Source: Nymphaea colorata | Lineage: Eukaryota > Streptophyta > Magnoliopsida > Nymphaeales > Nymphaeaceae | Assembly (NCBI RefSeq): GCF_008831285.2 | Contig: NC_045143.1 | Coordinates: 25,689,662 to 25,753,661 of the forward strand | Reading direction: 5' to 3' | DNA length: 64,000 bases | Shown here: positions 1 to 14,182 of the stretch, one piece after another | How the letters are laid out: the number at the start of each line of letters is the position of its first letter | Position numbering within the stretch: the stretch's first letter is position 1 | The notes under the pieces: model-generated | What the model saw: the letters and a program-made list of their open reading frames with translations, nothing else | Databases searched by the model: none | Told to the model about the DNA's origin: nothing | Translations under genes and position numbers: made by a program

Positions 1-207
1 GACTAGCCAACTAATCAGTTCCCTGCTAAGTCACATGTGAATGGGGATATGGTCCCTGTACTCCCCATACCATAGATGCAGCACTGCGTTTAAGGGACAT
101 ATCTGGATATCCCTTTTTTCTTTTAAACATTTTTTTGGTTAAAATTGAAAAAGGAAGGGCAGGAAGGGAGAGAGAGATAACTTACTATAAACCTGAATGG
201 TTTTCAA

Positions 208-223
208 TGAGAGAGAGAGAGAG

Positions 224-259
<36 letters not shown>
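208..259. repeat. (GA)n microsatellite
   Basis: A run of GA dinucleotides with one interruption (GAGAGCGAGA). It is longer here than at the matching place in the right duplication copy (about 53894-53921), so the repeat has changed length since the duplication. Confidence 0.9.
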
Positions 260-264
<5 letters not shown>

Positions 265-625
265 GGGCACACACTGAAAATCTTTTTGCTTGAACGGTGG
301 TTCCCTTTATTTCTTATAACTTTCTAAAATTTCTCTTCGAATTTGTCAGGTAGAATTCTATTATTCTACATATTGAAATACTGGGTGCATTTTCTGTTTC
401 GATCTGCATTCTGTGTCTCGTTATTTATATTTACAAGAGGTTCTTAAGCTGCTTTGAAGTCAAAACTAGAGACTAGAGTTAGATATGTTGGTACCACTCC
501 TTCCTCCTAGCTATGATATTTATATGGTTGAGATTGTATTCTTCCTTGATGTTCTTGCATTTCTCCAGTTTTTATCTTTTCTTCTTGAAGTTTGTCCACT
601 AATGGTTTCATTTTCTTATTTTCAG

Positions 626-1300
626 AGGATATATGCAAAAGACGCACTTGATGCTGAGTATTTCTGGTGTGATCCGTTGCCATGTGACCCGAAAAGGTAC
701 AAAATCTTTTGTTCATGCCAAGTGTCACAATTGATGGCCTTCTAATAGCTGGTTCTGGCCTTCCTATTAGTTTACCCAAATACCAGTCATCTCATGTGTT
801 CCAAACCAAGAAGAAAAGACAACAGCAAAGGCAGCACGAAGAAACAGCCAAGAGGCAAAAATTATAGCATCCTCAGCAGCATCAACGTTTGCCACAAATT
901 CAGTAGCCAGGCCAACCGCATATGCAAATCAGGCCTGGCCCTAACCAATGCCCCACCTCAAGTTGTTGCTGGGCCAAGTCACCACTACAATAAGCCTCGG
1001 GGACCTCCAGGAGGACAGAACAGGTATCCTCAAGGCGAAAATCCAAGTGGTGGATACAATCCAAATCGTGGTGGCCAAGCTGGTGGATATGCTACTGGAC
1101 CTTATCCACCTCAAGGCTGAAGTCCTGTTTATGTTGGAACCAATATGCCTGGAGGTGGCCGTCCTAGATCTGGAGCTGGTGCCTATGGCGTCGGGCTCTA
1201 AATTATCCCCAATCAGGTCCATATGGCAATTCAGGTACTGGTCGAGCACCCAACATGATGGGTGGTAATTGGAATCCACAATATGGTTGGCCACAGTAGT
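626..1300 (+). pseudogene. CDKC kinase 3' exons, left duplicated copy (broken)
   Basis: This is the C-terminal end of a plant CDKC (CDK9-type) kinase. Exon 626-696 follows a TTTTCAG acceptor and reads RIYAKDALDAEYFW, the end of the kinase domain. A short intron at 697-770 (GT...AG) is followed by an exon reading SLPKYQSSHVFQ and then a KKKRQQQRQ basic stretch, as in CDKC proteins. The frame hits TAG at 865-867 and again at 904-906, where the right copy has CAA and CAG. Later the frame shifts so that the Gly/Pro-rich tail (starting NAPPQVV) lies in another phase. The tail then stops at a TGA after PYPPQG, and one G is missing near 1196. The upstream kinase exons are absent. It is a fragment with no coding capacity. 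Confidence 0.9.
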
Positions 1301-4300
1301 CAAGAATCAAACTGAAGCATGATCTGTTCAATATATCTGTGCACTTGACTGGTGATCCTACATTCTGAAGAGAAGGGCTCTACCAGGGACTTCCGCTTTC
1401 ACCTCAAGTGGGTCGATGGGAATTGGTTTAATGCACCAGAGGTATTCCTACAAACCAGTGTTGGATATTTAAGAATACCCCTTGACCTAGATTTAATTCA
1501 CGCACTTGTTTTCAGTTTTATATGGAGAAAGAGGAGATGGTTAGGTATTTCATTACTACGCTGCTCTTTTATCCTGCAAACAGAAATAGGGAAACAAGAA
1601 TGTGTGATTTTTTCTTCGATGTTTATCATAGCTTGACTGGCGATGATGAACTTGTAAGTATATGGATGGGATATGTGGGTTTTGTCTTGTGACTAGAATC
1701 TTCGTAGTAGCTATGCAGTCCAATTTCATGATATTCCTGGTTTACTTTTTGTAAGTTCAAATATCATGCCATAGTCGTAATTACTCACCATTACAGTTTT
1801 TTTTATTGTATTTACATGCCTCGGGGCACGTAATTTTTTTTTTAGTTGAATTGCATGCTCCAAGTACAATTGTTGGTACACTTCTATGAAAGTTTGGGAT
1901 TTAAACTTAATATCTAGTGAACACAATCAATCTTGCTTCATTTTTGCATATGAATGGTTGGGTTGTTTGTATGGTGTAGCGGTTCTGAAGTTCTTTCACC
2001 AATTGCTTCTCCCCAATATGCCACTTTGCAATCCCGTCACGTCAAAAGCTGAAATGACTTGAACATGGGAATGCCTCTTTGTTACCATACACGAAGATCA
2101 GTGGACCTTGGGAGCCCTTTAGAAGGGCGAACTAATCTTGGACTATCACTAACTCTTCTTTTAAAAAAAAAAAAAATCTCAGGTTTGGTGCTTTTCTGCT
2201 ATTTTCTGTTCATTCGTCTGCAATTGGCCCTAGATGTGCTTTGTGCTCCAAATTACCAAGCCGGGCCCCTTGTGCGAAGGGGAGATGGCCTAAGGTTCTG
2301 GAGAACATTGAACTTTTATTTGTGAGATCATTTTTGAAGTAGACTAGGCATTGTAGCTATTGTCATGTGTTTTTGATAGAATTTTCATCAAATTAAAAAT
2401 CGTTTTTAAATATAAAAACGACCTTCAAAAAAAAATTTGTTTCTAAAACTTCTTTGGCATATGTAAAATGGCCACCAGTTTTCAGTTGGACCAATTAGGT
2501 TGGATTTGCAACATTATTTAGTAGTCTTCATTTTTTTTTACAATTTTGGATCTTTAGTCGTTAACCTCAGACGACATTGGTGGAAAGGTTTGCTTTGTTG
2601 TTTTCATTTTTTTTTTAGTGAAATTTTATATCATATAGTTGGTAAGGGTTCAACTTAATAAATATAGGTTCACTTTTTCGTTTTTAGGACGTGTTTATGT
2701 TCCTATAAACTTTTTTATTTTTTTGCTTGAATTCTTGATTTATTTAGCATAAGGTGCAAGGGAGGAGTGATTAGATAGGCGGGGATAGAGTAGAATAGAT
2801 GATTTGTATTTGATTTTTGAATTCGATAGTTCGATTTTTGAATTGGATAGTTTGATCTTCCCTACTTCTATAGGAGAGCATATGAAGTTCTTCTTCTACC
2901 CAACAAATCAGTCTGGTTTCATAAAAACTCCTTTTTGGTAGAAGAGAGTTCCTACTTTCAAGTGATATGCCATTTGATGTCAAGTACTTTTTTGAAAGAG
3001 AAAATTTTTTATTGTGCCTAAAAACATTTTAAAAGTGTCTTATCATGCAATGATATGCCTTCGTTTTGTTCCTACTACCTGCCCAAGTAAAAGGAAACTT
3101 TCAAGTTTTTTTTGTTGTCAATCATTAGAAGAGGAAATCTGAAAAAATCCTATGAAGCTAAGAAAGTCAAGACTAGGAGATGGTATTGGCTTTAGTGATC
3201 AAGTGTCTGTAAGGGTTTAGCAGGAAAATATCCTAAGAGAAAAGCCATAATGCCTTATAAAATATTGGTAGGTAGCAAAATAAGAGTCGAGAGATGGGCT
3301 CGGGGCTTGTGTAGTTGTTCCTCTGGGTTAATAATCAAGAGTACCGGGTAGACATACAGGTGATTTATGTCTATGCCACGAAGATAATGACTTATGAACT
3401 TTTGGCATGTTGAAAACCCGCAAGGTGAAACGGGTTGATATGTGACAAAACTACACCTTACCACCAAAGCGGTGGAGCTTCGTAGTAGCCCTTGGGGTGG
3501 TGAGGTATTCCCTCAAAGGTGAAGGTCGGTCTGAAAAAGAAAATCAAAAGCAAGAAAAAATGAAAAGGCAAAAAGCCAAATGCAGAAAAAAAGGAAGAAA
3601 AAGAAGCAAAACCAAGAAAAACAAAAAAAGTGCATGTCAAGAGATAAATGGCATGAAGGCTAAACTCGAAGGAATTGAAATGCGACAACCTTTCATGGAT
3701 GTGCGATCCTTGGGTCAATATCTACTCTTTTTTATTTCCTTAGACGTTGAGGGTGATTACTTTATGTTCATTTTTTGAAAATTTAAAGGCTTCCCTTCTA
3801 GAGATTCAACAACATTGATGCGAAATGAATCCCGATGCTTGTACGGTATTGAGGGTAAATGAAAGGCATATCATTTGCACAACACGAGCACTTTCTGCTT
3901 GTGATTTAAATTAATGATTTATAAATTATTTAAAAGTAAACACTTGACATCTCTTGTAATGTTTCCTGACTTCATGGGCATATGAGGAACTCCCAACCTC
4001 TCTCTACTTTTGAAAAATGTTGTCCTTTTTATTACCAAACCGCTAGTCCATTCATAGAATAGAAGAAATCCCTCAAACATATTCCAGTCATGCTAAGTGT
4101 AATGAATTTTCCATCTTCCCATTTCCATGTTCCCATCACAACTTGTTTTATTGCGAAGGCTAGGCAGTATTTTTGTTGATTTCTCTTTTAAGGTTTGCTT
4201 CGGAAAGGGTTTGAAAGTGTCGTTAGCTTTTAACTTTTTTATCATTATTTTTTTATTTTTTTTTTACATTGTCAGTGTCTTATGATTCATGCAGCTGATG

Positions 4301-5388
4301 TCGAAGTTTAAAGCCCAACTCATTAGTGTTCTTGTGGATGTACAGTGGTTGTGGAAAAGCTGATTCATGTTGCACGAGAGTTTGATCTTGTACTTCAAAA
4401 TCAAGTTTTTATTTGAGTTCCCAACAAAGTTGTGGCATCCAACTTGATTTGAGTGAGTTTACATAAATTTTTGGTGAAACAGAAACTGACTAATGCTGGT
4501 TGCAAAAGTTCGCACAAAGACAGGCAAATCCTGTCATTGTTTGTTTGTGTTTTTTGTTTGTTACTTGTCATAATTGGTAGGAAGCCAAGTGTTATGCATG
4601 TACATTGCCTGAGAGCTCGAAACCACACCCTCTACATCGAAAATCTCCAACAATTGTAGGGATTGCTGCAGAATTCTATTCCAAAACTATGGATGTTTGG
4701 GTGACTTTAACATTTGATGATTGATTTGTCTTGCTTGCCAAGACTTATCCCTTCGGTTTAGTTTGTTTTATTGTAGGGAATCTGATCTGACCCAGTGGTT
4801 GCAAAGTTGATGTTGAAAACAGAGAATTTTTGCTAGAGAAATTTACATATATGTGCAGAAATTAGATTGCTTGCAGAAACCAAACAAGTTTCAATTGGTC
4901 TATTTTTTACCTGAATTGAGTTAGGATTTTCGGTGTGATATGACAACTTAAGTCAAAGTTGTGTGGGCTTCTTTCACAGTCTCTCAAATTTGCTTATATT
5001 TAGGTCCAGTTAATTTAGAGAACATAGATTTCAAGTAAGGATTTTGGTTATTTTGTGTTTCGTGTATATCATTTTAAAGTGTTTATTAGTTCAGCTTAGA
5101 GCTTTTGCTCATGAGTGGGTCTAAGCTCTAAGTTTATGCCCTTGTTTTTCTTTTGTTCTCATTTGTTTTCAAGTTCGTCATTACAGTCGCAGGCACTTCT
5201 GGATAAATGTGAGGGTGGATGCATTCAGTGGAGGAGTTGGAGCACAAGTCAAAGATCTAAATTGACACAGGGTTTCCCTTTTAAGCAACCACACTTTAGG
5301 AATTGTTTATTTTTCAACTTCTGTAATTAAACTAGTAGCATCACTCTTGAAGAACCTTTGACTTGTTTCTATTTGAGGTAGTAAATGT

Positions 5389-6328
5389 GCATTTTTTGGT
5401 CTAACTTAATATTCGTTTGTTCCCTATGTTCGATCTTTACTTCTCACTTATTGGACTCTTAGTTTCCTCAAACTGCACACAACTGCTAGTTCCACCAGTG
5501 ATTTTGCAGAGGTTAGGGACCGACTTTTGTATGGTTTTTGGGTCAAAGTTGGGTACTGTTTTGTTATGGATATGTTGATACATCAATTTAGTTGATTCTC
5601 AGTTTTACTGTTCATTTTGATAGAAGCTTTTCCAAGAATTGGTTGTTTGAGACTGAAACACAGAGGGATTGACCAGGATTAGATCTGGACCCATGAAGAT
5701 GATAGACACGCTATTGAAGCAATTACCACCTGAAACCAGCTCGCCTGCTCATCTTGTTTACAGTTAACTAGTGTTTCAGCAATATGCTTACAACATTACA
5801 CAGAAAATCAAAGATACTACTTGCACACAAAATGGTCAAACATAGAACTATATCTGCTTCCAGTTTACAACAAAATACTTGGATTGGATTTTGGTGTGTT
5901 ATGCATGATCTACAGGTTTGGAAAGTAGAAACCATACTGAAATGTTGTACATGTTATACTTCACTTATATTTGTATCTCAGTTGGGTAATGCTCAACATT
6001 TCATTGTCATTTCAGTACACAGAATGTGTAAGCATAGTATGTAAAGGCAAAGATCTTTTACTGAATTATTGGATGTACGTGAAGTTCATCCATCCAACTC
6101 TTTGTAGGCACTGGGGGCCAAATTGGAGCTCTATAGACGAGGTCGTTGTCAAGTTTGAATGTTCCAATGAATGGACCAACATGTAGCTACTTAACAATGG
6201 CTTGTCTATTGGCCATGCTTTTGGTCTCCCTAGAGTATTATGCATGCATTTTGTCTAGTTGGCATGTGTTGTTGCATTTAAGTTTCAGTTGTGCTGTATT
6301 ATTTATTAACTATTTATATTCTTGATAG
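5389..6328. other. Intergenic, no gene recognised
   Basis: AT-rich sequence just past the shared part of the duplication. It contains the first copy of a short dispersed repeat (5558-5702). I see no conserved coding exon in it. Confidence 0.5.
5558..5702 (+). repeat. Short direct repeat, copy 1 (partner at 7282-7440)
   Basis: About 145 bp that recurs 1.7 kb downstream in the same orientation. The clearest shared blocks are TTTGTTATGGATAT at the left, CTTTTCCAAGAATTGGTTG in the middle, and AGATCTGGACCCATGAAG at the right. The copies differ by several substitutions and a 15-20 bp indel. I do not recognise the family. Confidence 0.8.
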
Positions 6329-6447
6329 GTGATCAATCTTGCAAATGCTCCATCAATTGTTGGCAAGCATTTAGACGATGAGTGTCCTGAAGATTTCATC
6401 AAACGCCTTATTCTCTTTGTTTCTTCCTTTTTTCATGTTGAGAAGAG
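6329..6447 (+). pseudogene. Clathrin heavy chain exon relic
   Basis: After a TTGATAG acceptor the sequence encodes [12 protein letters not shown], then [18 protein letters not shown], then ends in a GAGAAGAG|GTAATT donor. This matches the part of plant clathrin heavy chain around NAPLVVG...[10 protein letters not shown], which forms part of the triskelion leg and acts in endocytic vesicle coats. The end (SSFFHVEKR) departs from the family's conserved SVRSLLPVEPL. No neighbouring clathrin exons are visible on either side, and the intact gene is about 1700 aa. I therefore read it as an isolated, decayed exon copy. The donor end has been tandemly duplicated (see 6428-6534). Confidence 0.8.
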
Positions 6448-6534
6448 GTAATTAGTCTTTCTTTCTCTCTCTAAATATTTTTTTTCATGTTGAGAAGAGG
6501 TAATTTGTCTTTCTCTCTCTCTCTCTAAATATTT
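6428..6534 (+). repeat. 52 bp tandem duplication over an exon-intron junction
   Basis: Two head-to-tail units start with TTTTTCATGTTGAGAAGAGG and end with a CT tract and TAAATATTTT. The unit contains the last codons of the clathrin exon relic and its GT donor, so the donor is present twice. This looks like a slippage duplication through the CT tract. Confidence 0.85.
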
Positions 6535-7478
6535 TAAATGTCTGCTTTTGCAAGATCCCATATGTTCTTGACCTTAAAGTATAAGACAAACTTTTGATGA
6601 AAAAAAATTGAGAAACTGTGAAAGATCATAAACATAATGGCAAAAATGAAAATGAAGAAGTCAATAAAAATGAGAAATAGGGCCAAAGATAGTGATCCCA
6701 CTTGAGTCTAGCAGCAATCTGCTTTATGTACACATGGATCGTGTTAGTTAGCCAACTCCTTTGGCTTACCTTTTTCTGAAAAATTATGGCATTACAAATT
6801 ATCTTGTGTTTGAATGTGCTACCACATTGATATTGCATTAGCTAATCATTGGACACTTTGGCCCACTTAGTTACATTCCATGGTATGGGCCATGGCCAAA
6901 AAACTTATTTGTTGTAGTGAACAATCATTTTCTTACATGTAGATTTGCAGAGCTGCTGGATGCAAGCCCATCCTTCTCGTATCTGATCTTCTGGAACCCA
7001 GCCAAATTCTTGCCTCTTTTTTATGAAGCCGCTCACATGGCCCAGGAAACATGTCTTTATATTGGGTGACATTTGAGGGAGAGAAATTCTTTCATGTTTT
7101 TCATGTTTTTGATGGACGTCTGGAAAATGAAATCATGCAGGAAGTGGTGTTTGATGCATGCAAAAGTTGCAAGGAGATGGTGTTGAAGGAGTCCTTGCAT
7201 ATGCACATGGTTACGTGGGCGGTTCTCCATTGGAGTGTTCCAGTATATTTATTTTATCTATAAGCATTCTTTTTTATTCTGTTTTGTTATGGATATATGT
7301 TATGCATCAATTTAGTTGATTCTTGGTTTTGCTGTTCAATTTGATTGAAGCTTTTCCAAGAATTGGTTGTTTGAGACTCAAACAAAGGGATTGGTCTCAC
7401 TCTGAAAGGACCATGATTAGATCTGGACCCATGAAGATGACAAAAGGCAAAATAGAATATGAATTCCGAAAATGCAAG
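6535..7478. other. Intergenic, no gene recognised
   Basis: AT-rich. An open stretch near 6950-7065 (FAELLDASPSFSYLIFWNP and on) and another at 7051-7263 read like protein, but I cannot assign either to a family and neither has clear splice context. The stretch also contains copy 2 of the short direct repeat (7282-7440). Confidence 0.4.
7282..7440 (+). repeat. Short direct repeat, copy 2 (partner at 5558-5702)
   Basis: Partner of 5558-5702. It shares TTTTGTTATGGATAT, the CTTTTCCAAGAATTGGTTG block and the closing GATTAGATCTGGACCCATGA block. It has an extra segment (GGTCTCACTCTGAAAGGACC) not present in copy 1. Confidence 0.8.
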
Positions 7479-7489
7479 CACATGTACAT

Positions 7490-7740
7490 CTTATTTTTTT
7501 CCTGCTTCTCTCGTCCTCGTCGTCTCTTCGTCCTCGTCGTCTCCCTCGCACTCTCACTCTCCTGCTCCAGCCACTCACCCTCATCTCTCTCTCGCTGCCT
7601 CCCCTGACTCCCTCCCTCACTGCGTCTGCCCTCTCGCTCCCTCCCGAGTCCCTCCCTGGGGCCTCTGGATGATCGATGACTTCGACAATGGCGGACTGTC
7701 TTCGATTCAGATACGACCCTGAGCTTCTTCCTCGATAGGT
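7490..7740 (+). other. CT-rich tract with possible short 5' exon
   Basis: A C/T-rich stretch that looks like a plant 5' UTR, followed at 7688 by an ATG opening MADCLRFRYDPELLPR and a TAG at the would-be splice junction (CGATAG|GTGGCG). It could be the 5' end of a captured or decayed gene, but no downstream exon is recognised. Confidence 0.25.
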
Positions 7741-11372
<3,632 letters not shown>

Positions 11373-11380
11373 ATAGAAAG

Positions 11381-11778
11381 TAGGCCTGGGCATCGTCGGC
11401 CAGGCCTGGCTCCATAAGAGTTGGGATCGGCCATTCTGATAGCACCTCACAACTTGAACATCACAAGTCGGGATTGGGTCGGCCTGATGCATAAGCCTGG
11501 GCTTGGCTTGATACTCGATATTCGAACCTGAGTTCGGCCCAACCTAATTAAAATAAAAAATATTTGTTAACATCTAAAATAAAAAAATCTGAATATAAAT
11601 AAAAGTAATTCAAATTTTAAAAAATTAATCAGGCCGAATCGGGTCCCAACGAGCTGACCCGGGTTGGTCCGAAATATTATCGGGCCGACCTGGGCTGGTT
11701 TTTTCAGCCCAGGTCTTGGGCCCGATTGGGTTATGTATCGAGTACCTGTTGGATATCGGGATCGGTTGCCCATGCTTA
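11381..11778. mobile_element. hAT-like MITE, 398 bp
   Basis: Short non-autonomous DNA transposon. Its left end reads TAGGCCTGGGCAT and its right end reads TTGCCCATGCTTA, which is the imperfect inverse. It is flanked by ATAGAAAG (11373-11380) and AAAGAAAG (11779-11786), an 8 bp target duplication with one mismatch, as expected of hAT transposition. The interior is rich in GGCC, CCCGA and GTCGG motifs and has no transposase. The minus-strand ORF across it is not a gene. Confidence 0.75.
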
Positions 11779-11786
11779 AAAGAAAG

Positions 11787-12960
11787 ACAGGATGATGAAT
11801 AATAGAAGTCCTCACAAAGGCATTTTTAATCATGTCTATATATAGCTATTCTTGTATTACAAACAAGAGGTATACATACCATCTCATTTGTTGATGATGA
11901 AGTGCAAACATATATTTATGGCAAAGATAGAGAAAAAATTTATGATAGAGATTCTTACACTGTGTTTCGATGGATTGAGAAGAAAGGATAATAAACGAAG
12001 AAATTATTGATAAAGAGGGAAAATAAGGAAAGCAAAAATATAATAGTTTGTTTGGATAAGAAGAAAAGACAAGGAAAGGAATAGTCAAAAACCATTGTTC
12101 GTTTAGCTGTATAAAGAATATTATATACCTAGCATATGCATTATTTAATAACATGAACAATAATTGAATGTTTATAAATTTTGAAGGTACACGCTTAGGG
12201 GATATTTAGATGGATACTTAAAATTGAGTTTGTCAAAAACCCAATTGTTTGACAAAACTTTTTTTTTTATAAAGGCTTTGAAAAACCTACCCTCAATTTT
12301 TTTTTGAGAAAACTGGGTTTGGCCGCTCTCTCTAAGTTTTTACTAAGGTTGAACATCATATCGGTTTAGCTTGATAAAGAGTTTGGTTCGGGCTTCCGTT
12401 CGAGCTGTGCCATGACTAGACTACCTGAAACCCGAGTTCAAGCTCGACCCGGCTTGGTTAAAATTAAAATACATATAATTTAATATAAAATAATATATAT
12501 ATAATTATTTATAATAAAGTATATAATTATATATATATCAATAAAAATCATATTATAACAAAGTTATCGCATTAACTAGAGCTGAGTCGAACCAACCTAA
12601 GTTCGTGTTGAGTCCGGCATCCAATTTTTATCCTTACATCTATACAAATAAATCAATTTTCAAAAATTATTTTACAAATTTATTTTTCATCAAACTCGGT
12701 TTTCAAATTTCTAACGACGTCACTAAAAAGCCGTGCTAAATCACTTCGATGACTTTTAAAATGCGCGGTCGAACGCAAACGGTAAATCCAACGCAGTGAT
12801 TTTATGTGGCGTGAATTTCATGAGGAACTTTTGAAGACGGTTTTTTGTTTCATTAATGACAAAGGGAAATTTAATTATTTCGAGGACCAAACATGGGAGT
12901 TAACGGACAATTCATTAGATCAGTGATTTTTAGATCACCAAAAAATTTTGGGCGGCTTTT
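11787..12960. other. Intergenic, decayed repeats
   Basis: AT-rich. 12350-12620 carries scattered GGTTCGGGCTT, GAGCTG and GAGTCGAACC motifs, probably another decayed element of the GAGCTCG type. No coding exon is recognised. Confidence 0.4.
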
Positions 12961-14182
12961 TGTAATTCCTTTAAAAAAATTAATGCGATCGCCGACCTGC
13001 ATCCCTTTCCCGGGAACTCGAGTCCTACACGCGCCCCTTTGCCGCAGCGGAACTACGGACGCAGATCAGAGGAGGGAAGTGGCGCGCACGCCGCCCCTTC
13101 CGCCTGCTTCCCGCTTTTTTCTGAGCGGCCGAAGGTGTCGGAATCATCCCTTTCCATGGGTTGCCTCGTGGCCGTTCACGTCGGTGCGCACCAGACGTAG
13201 AAAGAAGCCACCTGTAGTCTTGCTATCGAGGTTTCTGTTTCTTAGGTTTCCCCTGTATGCGTGCCCTAACCCCCTTATAAGCCCTTTCCTCCATCGCTGG
13301 GATGTCGTCGTCTTCCCCGCCATTGCTGTAGGTACTTGGTCACTGCACTGCCTCTCCGTTAGCCCGTCACCCGTTATCAGAAACATAAGCTCTCTTCTCT
13401 TCGCTCTCTCTCCCTCTGTCTCTTACAGAGGTGGGCAGATTGAGAGAGGGAAAGGCCGTAAAAGGCCCAGCCGCTGCCCCTCTCTTTCTCTCTCAATTTG
13501 CCTTTCTTTGGAGACACACACACAGAGCGAGAGCGAGAGAGAGAGAGGCGCTGCATCATCCCTCTCTCTCTCTCTCTCTGTGAAACTGATTATACATTTA
13601 AAATTTTGAATTTCTGGTGTGTCTTCCTAGTTGGATTACTTCATTGTTTGGCTGAAAGTTTTACTTCCTCCGGCAAATTCTTTTAAACTTTTGAAGGTCG
13701 GTGTGTATGTTTATCATTACTCGAAAAGGTTATCGATCAATAGTTTGTCAAAAAAGAAATATATCTTGATTGTTGTATATCATTATGCAAATATGCTGTT
13801 ATGCACTCAAGGAGTTTATGGTTCAAACTCAAATGTATATATATGAATTGTCCAATTGATTACATTCGAAATAAATTGTAGATTATTGGAAACAAAATGT
13901 TCTTGTATATTTCGTTAGCGATATATATAAGCGTGTCAAAATTGGTTATCATGAGTGTTTTTAGTTCTATTTTATTACGTAGATTTTGTTGCCTTTAAAA
14001 AATGAATTTTTGGTGAAATTAATTTCTTCATCTTCGGTTGGCGAAGCTTCGAAACGCCCTAAAACAGTGGTATCTCGGTTCTATCCTTATTTTCGATCTT
14101 CCTCTTACCATGGAACTCAATTTCGATGTTTGAAGTATTCTTTTATCGTCTAAATGCTTGAGTTTTCTCTTTTCGTGCAGCC
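12961..14182 (+). promoter_or_regulatory. Probable promoter and 5' UTR of the CLASSY-like gene
   Basis: Base composition changes sharply here, from AT-rich to a GC- and CpG-rich block at about 12990-13340, then CT/GA tracts to 13580, typical of plant promoter and 5' UTR sequence. A possible TATA-like motif (CTTATAAG) lies near 13274. The start codon at 14183 is preceded directly by TTTTCGTGCAG|CC, a good splice acceptor, so the 5' UTR is probably spliced. I cannot place the donor or the transcription start. A 238-codon ORF that crosses this block (12893-13609) is probably fortuitous. Confidence 0.45.

Larger units (their letters stand above)
14..5388 (+). repeat. Left copy of 5.4 kb segmental duplication
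   Basis: This stretch aligns almost end to end, in the same orientation, with 53700-59062. By eye, identity is roughly 95% across the exon part, with scattered small indels elsewhere. Both copies start at the same point inside the last long intron of a CDKC kinase gene, run through its last exons and continue into about 4 kb of non-coding flank. The left copy carries on past the point where the right copy is interrupted by a gypsy LTR, so the true right end of the duplication is not known. Apart from the CDKC exons I recognise no gene in it. The ORFs around 2.1, 3.5, 4.4 and 5.1 kb are not conserved between the two copies as reading frames. Confidence 0.93.

Noticed and set aside
3458-3778. 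Lys/Arg-rich ORF 3497-3778 and its Phe-rich antisense, also in the right copy (57053-57406)
   Set aside because: Present in both duplicated copies but simply A-rich; the ends differ by frameshifts between copies and there is no family likeness.
12893-13609. 238-codon open frame upstream of the CLASSY-like gene
   Set aside because: It crosses an AT-rich to GC-rich boundary, ends in CT/GA microsatellites (SLSLSL, SESERERG) and resembles no protein I know. Better explained as promoter and 5' UTR.
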